DNA of 23,500 bases from assembly GCA_009746045.1 (NCBI GenBank), contig RPFO01000595.1, positions 64,001 through 87,500 on the forward strand, read 5' to 3'. The notes beneath the pieces were generated by a model. That model had not been told where the DNA came from. It did not search any database and saw only the letters and a program-made list of their open reading frames with translations. The translations under genes and the position numbers were made by a program. This document shows positions 8,112 through 18,000 of the stretch, one piece after another. Every line of letters starts with the position of its first letter. Position 1 is the stretch's first letter. The DNA comes from Mesostigma viride. Taxonomy: Eukaryota > Streptophyta > Mesostigmatophyceae > Mesostigmatales > Mesostigmataceae.

Positions 8112-8479
8112 AAACCAGCCCTGGGTATGCCCCGACTAAAAGCCCTCAGGCTCCAGGAGAGGCCTGTATACTCTCCCAAAGCGGCGCTTCTGAATCAGTC
8201 CCAATTAAGCTACCCTATCTGTGGCCAGACTGGACCATGGAGCAGCCCTACTGCACCCGCTATATGCTTTTGCCATGTCGAAGCTTTATTGCACCCACAG
8301 GGGATGCACGTACCAGATTGTTTCGACGGGTCCGATCGTGCACCCTGTGGCATGCCTGTGGCCCGAGGGAAGGGGGGGATCTCTGGCCCCTGCCCGCTGT
8401 GCACACTCAGGGATTAAAACCGCTCTGGTGCTCCGTGACCGATCCCCGATGGGAGCACGTGTTAAATTAATTAATTAAT
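8112..8479 (+). mobile_element. 3'-end fragment of a subfamily 1 retroelement (copy E)
   Basis: Blocks shared with 3480-3726 include ATTGCACCCACAG, TGTGGCATGCCTKTGGC, GTGCACACWCAGGGATT and GGTGCTCCGTGAC, ending GGGAGCACGTGTTAAATTAA with (TTAA)n to 8479. The fragment lacks any ORF1 sequence, so it is strongly 5' truncated, as is typical for LINE-type insertion. It abuts the 5' end of copy D. Confidence 0.65.
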
Positions 8480-8588
8480 CACATTAGTAAGTACTTGCAT
8501 GCCATATGCTCATGGCGCCGGCATGGGCATGCCACGGAGTACTATGCTAACCCCATCCACGCATGCCACAACAACTATGACACATGTA

Positions 8589-9157
8589 GGGTGGTCCCAC
8601 GGAGAATCAGTGGGGTAGACTTTTGCAAGAAAAAAACGCTAGTTTCAATCGTCCGAAAACCGGACATTGCGCCGAAATTCTTGCCAAAAATTTGGCAGCC
8701 GAGCGAATTTTCCGCCGGCCAGACTTTGCGCAAATCGTGCGAAATCGCGCAAAATTTGCTGAAATTTACCAAAACCAGGCCAAAAAAGTGTAAAATCATG
8801 CGAAATCTTGAAAATTTTGCTGAAATTGGCCAAAAACCGATCAAAAGAGTGCGAATTCATGCAAAAAAGTTCGATTGTTAAAAAATTACGACATGTAAAA
8901 CATGCGTGAATTCATGCGAAAATTTTCAAAGGGTCTCTCTGCAGCTAGACCCTTCGTGTAAAATTGTGCGAAATCCTGTGAAATCGTGTGAAATTGTGTG
9001 AAGTTGTGCGAAAATCGTGCGAAAATCACGCGAAATTGTGCACAATTTTGCGGGCGTTCTCAAATCGCCAGAAAAACTTTCGAAACAAAAAGTCGAAAAC
9101 AGCGTTTTTTTCTTGCAAAATGCGCGAAAAACTACCCCATTCTGCGTGGGACCTCCC
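8589..9157. mobile_element. 569-bp MITE-like element with terminal inverted repeats
   Basis: The ends are inverted repeats of about 55-60 bp with small gaps: GGGTGGTCCCACGGAGAAT at the left versus GGGAGGTCCCACGCAGAAT read inward from the right, then GGGGTAG on both. A perfect 20-bp block, TTTTGCAAGAAAAAAACGCT (8621-8640), has its reverse complement at 9101-9120. TGTA flanks both sides (8585-8588 and 9158-9161) as a likely target duplication. The interior is non-coding, made of degenerate GTGCGAAAAT-like units, with a GGGTCT...AGACCC stem at 8931-8952. It is a non-autonomous DNA transposon; the superfamily is unresolved. Confidence 0.75.
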
Positions 9158-9181
9158 TGTACTGCTTATAAACAACCTCTC

Positions 9182-9970
9182 TCATGCAGGGCTCACAGTT
9201 CCCAGCTCTATATCATCGCCCCTCGGCTGGCTGCGCGAACCCTCTTCACGTGACCCCGACATTGCCTGGCTCTCCAGGTGCGCCATGATGTAATCTGCAC
9301 ACACCCAGGGGTCCAGGGAGGAGTCCTCGGGTGCTGCCTGGACGAGGCCAGGGATGCCTCCGTTGCCCCTCTTGGCCAAACCAGCAGTCGCATCCTTGGC
9401 GATCCCTTTATCGGCCGACCCAAAGCGTGGTAGCGGGCGGTCCAAAAACCTCATGATGGCTTCAAGGCTGCGGCGGGATGGCCGATGTGTAGAAGCACCC
9501 TCGACACTTCGCCGCTCCTGCGAGCTCCTCCTTGATTGGGATGTCTCTTGCGAAGTCCTTGTGGGCGCGTAGCTGGGGCCCCGGCCACCCTTGGTAGGAT
9601 CCGCACGCCTGAAGAAACCCCGGGCATATTGCCCACCCGTCGGCTCTTGGACTGCCGTCAACGCCTCGGTGCCGGCAGGGATCACGTCAGTCCCACGGTG
9701 GGGTTCGAAATCAGATAACGCAGGATCAACGGTCAGGTTGGAAATTTCAACGTCGGTCAAGTTCCCGGCGCCGAACGTGCCCTGCCGGGTGAGCACTTGG
9801 TGAGTCTTGCTCAGGCTCCACAGGGCCGTCTCTGCAGATGCCGGGCGGGACGGCACCAAGCTGGGCGAGGCCAAGAGATGGCGTGGCGTGACAGGTGCGC
9901 GAATGGGGAACACGCGTCCCTCCAGGCGGGAGTTGGACACCCGGACCAGCTCCACGGGGTTGGACACGCC
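9182..9970 (-). CDS. cyclase exon 7: end of second cyclase domain and C-terminal tail
   Basis: 262 codons plus TGA. It begins [18 protein letters not shown] after acceptor CTCCCTGCAG (phase 0). Joined to the preceding exon this gives [18 protein letters not shown], the classic closing strand of class III cyclases. The remaining 240 or so residues are low-complexity, rich in Ser, Arg, Pro and Gly (for example [12 protein letters not shown]), probably a disordered and phosphorylatable cytoplasmic tail. The MITE-like element begins 24 bp beyond the stop, so it is probably in the 3' UTR. Confidence 0.8.
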   Translation of the reverse strand, partial: GVSNPVELVRVSNSRLEGRVFPIRAPVTPRHLLASPSLVPSRPASAETALWSLSKTHQVLTRQGTFGAGNLTDVEISNLTVDPALSDFEPHRGTDVIPAGTEALTAVQEPTGGQYARGFFRRADPTKGGRGPSYAPTRTSQETSQSRRSSQERRSVEGASTHRPSRRSLEAIMRFLDRPLPRFGSADKGIAKDATAGLAKRGNGGIPGLVQAAPEDSSLDPWVCADYIMAHLESQAMSGSREEGSRSQPRGDDIELGTVSPA

Positions 9971-12900
9971 CTGCAGGGAGGGATCAGCGGATCACGCATG
10001 CAGGGAGCAGTCAGGAGCAGCGGATCGGGGCGCGGGGTGAAGCGCGCCCTCTGGACGCGGGATCGCTGGCATTGCGTTGCGGGTTCAAAAGGCGTGCCAT
10101 GGTGTGCCCGCAAACGTACTGATAGGGGGGCATGGGATGGGGTGGGACATGAAGAGTCATCTTCCATCACGGGTCACGCGCCCAACAATGCCCCAGGCGC
10201 TTCCGCAGGATCAAAAAAGCGCAAGCCTAAGTTGTCTGCATGAGTGGCTGGCCCAATGATTGCTGGTGGTCACGAAGGCAGGTGGGCGGCCAAGAGGGCC
10301 AGGCCAGCTTGTCGGCTTCCTTCGTTCCTCCTTCCTTCCTTCCTTCCTTCCTTCCTTCCTTCCTTCCTTCCTTCCTTCCTTCCTTCCTTCCTTCCTTCCT
10401 TCCTTCCTTCCTTCCTTCCTTCCTTCCTTCCTTCCTTCCTTCCTTCCTTCCTTCCTTCCTTCCTTCCTTCCTTCCTTCCTTCCTTCCTTCCTTCCTTCCT
10501 TCCTTCCTTCCTTCCTTCCTTCCTTCCTTCCTTCCTTCCTTCCTTCCTTCCTTCCTTCCTTCCTTCCTTCCTTTTTTCCTTCCTTCCTTCCTTCCTTCCT
10601 TCCTTCCTTCCTTCCTTCCTTCCTTCCTTCCTTCCTTCCTTCCTTCCTTCCTTCCTTCCTTCCTTCCTTCCTTCCTTCCTTCCTTCCTTCCTTCCTTCCT
10701 TCCTTCCTTCCTTCCTTCCTTCCTTCCTTCCTTCCTTCCTTCCTTCCTTCCTTCCTTCCTTCCTTCCTTCCTTCCTCCCGTCCTCCCTCCTTCCTTCCTT
10801 CCTTCCTTCCTTCCTTCTTTCCTTCCTTCCTTCCTTCCTTCCTTCCTTCCTTCCTTCCTTCCTTCCTTCCTTCCTTCCTTCCTTCCTTCCTTCCTTCCTT
10901 CCTTCCTTCCTTCCTTCCTTCCTCCCGTCCACCCGTCCTTCCTTCCTCCCTCCCTCCCTGCCTCCCTCCCTGCCTCCCTCCCTCCCTCCCTCCCTCCTCC
11001 CTCCCTCCCTCCCTCCCTCCCTCCCTCCCTGCCTCCCTCCCTCCCTCCCTCCCTCCCTCCCTCCCTCCCTCCCTCCCTCCCTCCCTCCCTCCCTCCTCCC
11101 TCCCTCCCTCCCTCCCTCCTCCCTCCCTCCTCCCTCCCTCCCTCCCTCCCTCCCTCCCTCCCTCCCTCCCTCCCTCCCTCCCTCCTCCCTCCCCTCCCTC
11201 CCTCCCCTCCCTCCTCTCCCTCCCTCCCTCCCTCCCTCCCTCCCTCCCTCCCTCCCTCCCTCCCTCCCTCCTCTCCTCCCTCCCTCCCTCCCTCCCTCCC
11301 TCCCTCCCTCCCTCCCTCCCTCCCTCCCTCCCTCCTCCCTCCCTCCCTCCCTCCTCCCTCCCTCCCCTCCCTCCTCCTCCCTCCCTCCCTCCCTCCCTCC
11401 CTCCCTCCCTCCCTCCCTCCTCCCTCCCTCCCTCCCTCCCTCCCTCCCTCCCTCCTCCCTCCCTCCCTCCCTCCCTCCTCCCTCCCTCCCTCCCTCCCTC
11501 CCTCCCTCCCTCCCTCCCTCCCTCCCTCCCTCCCTCCCTCCCTCCCTCCCTCCTCCCTCCCTCCCTCCCTCCCTCCCTCCCTCCCTCCCTCCCTCCCTCC
11601 CTCCCTCCCTCCCTCCCTCCCTCCTCCCTCCCCCTCCTCCTCCCTCCTCCCTCCCTCCTCCTCCCTCCCTCCCTCCCTCCCTCCCTCCCTCCCTCCCTCC
11701 CTCCCTCCTCCTCCCTCCCTCCCTCCCTCCCTCCCTCCCTCCTCCCTCCCTCCCTCCCTCCCTCCCTCCCTCCCTCCCTCCCTCCTCCCTCCTCCCTCCC
11801 TCCCTCCCTCCCTCCCTCCCTCCCTCCCTCCCCCCCCCCCCCTCTCCCCCTCCTCCCTCCTCCCTCCCTCCCTCCCTCCCTCCCTCCTCCCTCCCTCCCT
11901 CCCTCCCTCCCTCCCTCCTCCCTCCCCCTCCCTCCCTCCCTCCCTCCCTCCCTCCCTCTCCCTCCCTCCCTCCCTCCCTCCCTCCCTCCCTCCTCCCTCC
12001 CTCCCTCCCTCCCTCCCTCCCTCCCTCCCTCCTCCCTCCCTCCCTCTCTCCCTCCCTCCCTGTACAGTTCCTTACCTTGAGCGGAAACTCTCCCAGCGAC
12101 GTGAACATGACATCCACCCGCTCAGATGCCTCCATCGCCCGCACCGCATCCACCAACGCGGCGTTGCAGAGTGTCTCCCCCTCCGCCGCGCTGGAGGCCA
12201 TGCGCGCCGCGCGGTTCATGAGCGGGCCAAAGTAGGCGGCGCGCCCCGTGCTTCCGTGGGGGAGGCAGCGGACCGGGTGGCTCCAGCAGATGCCCGTCTT
12301 GATGCGCAGGCCTCTGCAGGGCAATAGGTAAGGACAACGGGCGACGATTGTTCAGGGAAAAAGGTGACCAAAGGGATGCAAACTGCAAACGTGCAGCAGG
12401 GCCGAGAGCAGATCTGGCCGTATGCGCAATGGGAGCACGGCGGCTGTACCGCATCACTGTCTAGACGGGGGTGTTGTACTTCTGCATCTCGCAGACGAGC
12501 AGTGTGGGTGCATCTGGAAAGCAAATCTGGCATACATCAGCACATCTTCCCTCTCACGCATCAGGCCCTGCCTAAGTCAGGAAAGAACACAGGACGATTG
12601 TTACGATCAAATCCAGCATGCAGCACGCAGCAATGGCCTCTATTAGTTTTGGCATATAAGGAGGAAGATACTCTTCAAATCGTTTGACTGTCACCCACAC
12701 TTGTACAGTTGCAGGCCTGCTAACTGGAAAAATTTCAGATTCAGTGATTAGGCACAGAAAGCTATACCGTAGGTATTGCCAAAATTCTAAGTCCAATTAT
12801 TACCTAGACATGACTGGGTTTATCGCAGCTCTATTAATACAGACGAAAAGATGTTCGCGTAAAAAAAAGCTGTGTATTGCTTCCATTTATTATCTGATGA

Positions 12901-15009
12901 GAGCTCTCCATTATCTGACGAGAGCTCTCAATTATCTGATGAGAGCTCTCCAATATATGATGAGAACTCTCCATTATCTGATGAGAGCTTTCCACTATCT
13001 GACGAAAGCTCTCCATTATCTGATGGGAGCTCTCCATTATCTGATGAGAACACAGACTCCGCCATCCATGCCCCCCCCCTCCAACCCTTATTGCCCCCCC
13101 CACCCCGCCCTCGGTCATGTCAGGATCACCCCTTACCGGAAGAGCAGCCGCGAAGTCATCCCGCTTTTGGCGGATGCGAGGTTGACCGAGTTTGGCAACG
13201 GAATCTGCCTGGTCATGGGCACGGACATGGTGGGTGAGACCACCTCGGCCGCCTCCTGCTCCATCATGAGCGCATCCGGCCAGGGAAGCCCCATGGCACC
13301 TATCTGCATCTCCTGGCTGAACACCCCCGCGTCCAGGGGGTCACCGAATGCCAGCAGAAAGTTGCCCTCCTTCTCCTCGCACTCGTAGCCGTTGTGAGCG
13401 CGCAGCGTGGCACGCACAAACTCGGTCAGCAGGCGCACGGCGTCGGGGTAGGCGCTGTTGCGCTTGAGGGCCGAGCTGGCACACACAAATGTGAACATGA
13501 TGGCCACAGGATGGCTGGGGACTGAATCTGCCAGGTAAGAGTCACTTGCGGGGGCATCGAAAAAGGATGGCGAGACTTGCTCATCTGAGCGCAGAGGGCG
13601 GAAGGGCACACGTCCCTGGAGGGTCTGCGGGAGCACCATCATGAGGCTCAGGGGGGGCAGCTCCTTGCTCAGCACGTGGTTCCCCATGCTGAATGCGACC
13701 AGCGGCATGTGCTCCGACGCCATGTCCTGCGATGCCCACGCGTCCACCGACAGGATCACCTGGCCTCCCTGGTCCGGTGCGTCGCCGATGGCCTTGGCCA
13801 GGGTGACCACCTTGCCCAGGTAGCGCTGCCGCCCGTTGGGGTGCTGGTAGCTGCCTTCGGGCACGCCCACGTGGATGCCCATGCGCACGCGCAAGCCTCG
13901 GTAGAGGAGGGAGCTGTTCTTGCCTCGGACCTCTGCGCCCAAGGGGTGGGTGAGCAGTTCTGGGGGCCAACCATAGGCCTCAGAAAAGTGCGGCAAATGG
14001 GAAGGCAGCTTGCCCTGCCCCAGGGTCTTCTCAGGGTGCAGCAGCGCCAGCTGTGCGTCCATGGTCCAATGCAGCGCGTCGCTGGCGTTGTGGAAGACAA
14101 GCTCAAACGCGTCTCCCTCGGTGTTGCTCTCATAGCCGTGGTGCCTGGGCAGCAGCGCACGCAGCAGCTGCAAGCAGACACGGAGGGAAGACAAGGCGGA
14201 ATTGAGGGGTTGGGGTTGGGGAGCATATCTCATAAGGGGGGAGCGTGAGCAATAGGGAGGCCCCAAACCAGGCCATTCAACTCGTTGACCCCAGTTTAAT
14301 CCCAGTAGTTTGTGTCAGGGACTGGCGGCCTTGGAGACAAAGATTGTTTTTTACCATCCTAATAACGAGCTCTCCAGTATGTCACTTCAGCAGGGCTGTC
14401 CGATAGAAGCGGGCGAACAGGCCCGAGGGGCGGCACTCGCAAAGCCTAAGCCTAAGCCTAAGCCTAAGCCTAAGCCTAAGCATAGATGTAGAATAGGAAT
14501 GACCCTGGGTGTAAGGAGATCTATCTTATGATGGCAATAGCCCATGCCATGCCCGCCATGGGAAGCACCACCCAAAGACGAGGACCCAGCGGGAGTGATG
14601 TGCTGGCTAGCACTCATCAATATGCTGGATCTGAAGCGCTCTCGGTATCATGGATTTGAAGCACTCACCTTGTGGTGAATCTGCAGCGACCGCAACATGA
14701 CCTCTGGGTTCCACTCCCACAGCACAGTTGACCCCTCGATCTGTGTTGAAATAGGCGGCAGGTGAGCGGGAAGACAGGAAAAATAAAAGAGTTATAAGAG
14801 TCTTAAAAGAGACTGGTCCAGCACTAAATCAAATAAGAGCCCGGCCTTTATTCATCGTGCAGAGGCACCAGATAGGGGCAGGGGGGGGAGGAGGAGGAGG
14901 AGGGGGAGGGGGGGAGGAGGAGGGGGAGGGGGGGGAGGGGGGGGAGGAGGAATAGTAGTAGTAGTACTAGTACTAGTACTAGTACTAGTACTAGTACTAG
15001 TACTAGTAC

Positions 15010-15087
<78 letters not shown>

Positions 15088-18000
15088 GAGGAGGAGGAGG
15101 AGGAGGAGGAGGAGGAGGAGGAGGAGGAGGAGGAGGAGGGGGGGGGGGGGAGGGGGAGGAGGAGGAGGAGGAGGAGGAGGAGGAGGAGGAGCAGGAGGAG
15201 GAGGAGAGGAGGAGGAGGAGGAGGAGGAGGAGGAGGAGGAGGAGGAGGAGGAGGAGGAGGAGGAGGAGGAGGAGGAGGAGGAGGAGGAGGAGGAGGAGGA
15301 GGAGGAGGAGGGAGGAGGAGGAGGAGGAGGAGGAAGAGGTAAATGAGGAGGTAAGTGAGGACGTAAATAAGGAGGTAAGTGAGAAGATAATCTTTAAGAG
15401 AAGATTTTTACATTTTTGTGTGCTAGGCTTTATACGGACAGCCTATACCACACCTTCAAACTCAGTGCACATCATTATCAAGTTGGTTATTGTAGCACCA
15501 TGCTGGGGGCCCAGCATACTCGAACACAAGGTGTTGCCCCCACACCTCCTTCTTGGCCACCAAGGCTGTCGCCAACCTTGGTGCCGATTTTCTTTCCGCC
15601 CATGGCCCCCCTCCTGCACGCTGCCACGGCTGTACTGCCGCCCCCGTTGGTTATTGTAGCACCGTTGGTTATTGTAGCACCATGCTGGGGGCCCAGCATA
15701 CTCGAACACAAGGTGTTGCCCCTCTTAGCAGCGTGGGTGGGTGGGTGGGAGCTGAAAAGAGGCCTCCCTACGTCCCCTACACCACTCTAAGTACTGACTA
15801 TCATTCACATTGCGCCACGCAGGCCTGCCGGCTGGCGCAGGTACAAGGTGTACTGACTGCCAATCACAGTTGCGCCACGCCTGGCGGCTGGCGCAGGTAA
15901 CAAGGTCTAGTGACGTACGTTAGAAGCTACCTAGGCCTGCACTCCGGAACCACACTCAGCCTAGGCACAAAAAGGGCCGGCCGGTGCAGTACCCTCGTGA
16001 CAAGCGCTAGTCTTACGCTACCTACGGCAGGTCGGTCCCCTTTGAGCCCGTCCACGCGTCATGTATAAAATGAGCGAAGCTCAGCAAAAGTAAATGAGGA
16101 GGTAAATGAGGAGGTAAATGAGGAAGTAAATGAGGAGGTAAAGGAGGAGTGATGGTGGAGGGGGTGGAGGGGGTGGGCCGTGAGGAATTTCTAGCATTTG
16201 AATTAGGACATTATTATCATGTCACTTGTCCACTGTCTCAGATCGGAGATACAACTGGTGTCGTGCACCTGCAAACGCAGGTTCCCTTTAATGCCACAGA
16301 CTCAACATCTGCATTCTATTTCCAACCTTGCAAACAAACAAGTCCCATTCCTTCCGCACGGGCATGGGTCCACTTGCTTGCCTAGTAAGATGTAACAGGC
16401 AGAACCCCTTCGGCCATGCCCTCACCACCTTCCCCTCCCCCCCCCCCTTCCACTTCCGTAGCCAGCTTTGTTTGCCCATTCAGTGCATGTACGTAGCGAT
16501 GCAGGCGGAGACTCGAATGGTGGATATACTCTCCAACCAGTACCTGCGGGTGCCGGGAGGTCAAGGAACACTTGTGCCCCAACATGGTCTTGGCAAGCTT
16601 GTAGAACCGCGATGACTGTCCAAACAGAAACCATATCTGTCTGGGATGACTGTCCAGATAGCTGGGATGAAAGTCCAGATAGAGAAAATGCCAATTATGT
16701 CAGTTAGGAACCTATCTAGTGTACTTACGTCCGTGAACACAGAGGCCATGTGCTGCCCTTCTGCTGGTGGACGCCTCTTCCTGGCCCATATCAACTGTTG
16801 CTTGGCGCCTTCCACCCACAAGCCCCTCAGGTGCTTGCACAGCAGGAGCGACAGCGGAAGTGCCAAGAGGAAAAGACCAAGTGCGACAGGCAGCCAAACT
16901 TTTAGCTTGCTGGGCCCCGTGTTATCCTCTTCCTCACAGAGAACACCCTTGAAGCCCTTGTCGCACACACACCAGCCCAGCGACGGTGGGAGGTGCCCCC
17001 CTGCGGCTGCGTTCATTCGAGCGGTCGGAAACTGGCAATATCCATGTCCTGAGCAGGGGGGCGCCGTGTCATTGCCGCCGCACCCCGCGTGGACATCGCA
17101 CACAGGGAACATGGTCTCCACCTCTTGCCCCAGCATCCGCGCTATCCGGCAATCCGCCAGCCTTTGCTGCTGGCCCCGGGCAAAGTTGTCCCTTGTCACG
17201 ACGCGCTCGGTGGAGACATCCAGGGAGAGGAGCCTCTCTCCCAGGGTCTGCTGGTGCAGCACGGCGGCCACGTAGGTGATGTATGTGCCCAGCTGGAGCT
17301 GTTGCCCCACCCAGGAGGGGGCAGGCCACATGGCATACAGTGGACAAAAGGGAGGTTTGCCATAAAAAGATTATCACAGTAGTGTGTCAGCAAGGCATGA
17401 GCGCATGTGCAGTCGCTTTCGGCATGTGGCACACTAAATTGAGACGTCCGAAGATTCTGCGTAGCACATAATGCTCGCTTAGCTGTGCCAGGCATATTCC
17501 ATAACATGAGTAATGCATCCCTGACACACATTTCTCTCAAAATAAAACGCAGCGATGACCTCCATCATAGGAGCAGTATTGGCTAGAATAAGTAACAAAA
17601 CCCGTTTACAAAGTCCATAAGCTGAGAAAAAAGGCCTTTGCCTTCAGAAGTTCAGGCAGAGCCACCAACCCAGAGAAGCTACTTACTTAATAGCATTCCT
17701 CGAATCAGGTTTTGAACCTGAATATTAACTCACCTGAATCAGCTCCTACTCTTGCTACGCGGCTATCTCCTCACAAGTTCCTATAATTGTTACGTGGTTA
17801 TGTCCTCACAAGCTCCTGTTCTTGCTACGTGGTTATGCCCTGATAAGCTCCTATTCACATCACGTGGTTATGTCCTCACCGGCTTCTATTCTTGTTACGA
17901 GGTTATGTCCTCGCAAGCTCCTATTCACATTACATGGTTATGTCCTCACAAGTTCATGTTCACATCACAAGGTTATGTCCTCACATGGAGGGAATTCACT

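Larger units (their letters stand above)
9971..12075 (-). other. cyclase intron 6, filled by a 1.7-kb polypyrimidine/polypurine tract
   Basis: 2,105 bp, donor AAG|GTAAGG and acceptor CTGCAG. It contains (CCTT)n then (CCCT)n on the + strand, so the pre-mRNA would carry a near-continuous GGAA/GGGA purine run. 9976-10320 is ordinary non-coding sequence with no exon seen. Confidence 0.85.
14741..16728 (-). other. cyclase intron 3
   Basis: 1,988 bp with donor GAC|GTAAGT and acceptor AACACAG. It contains GGA/AGT/ACTAGT microsatellites (14880-15335), two blocks of a 12-bp repeat, a 59-bp duplication, and a short degenerate repeat near the donor (16611-16688, GGATGACTGTCCAGATA-like). No additional exon is needed or seen. 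Confidence 0.8.

Noticed and set aside
10240-12327. Four ORFs of 600-700 residues (F-L-P-S, S-L-P-P, K-E-G-R, R-E-G-G repeats)
   Set aside because: They are products of CCTT/CCCT repeats. Only the right end of the - strand frame is coding, and there it is the spliced cyclase exon 12076-12313.
12572-12796. - strand ORF of 74 residues in cyclase intron 5
   Set aside because: It looks protein-like, but the flanking exons already join in phase inside the second cyclase domain, and insertion here would disrupt the fold.
14444-14480. Interstitial telomere of TTAGGC type
   Set aside because: Only six units, inside an intron, and not the telomere unit known from green algae.
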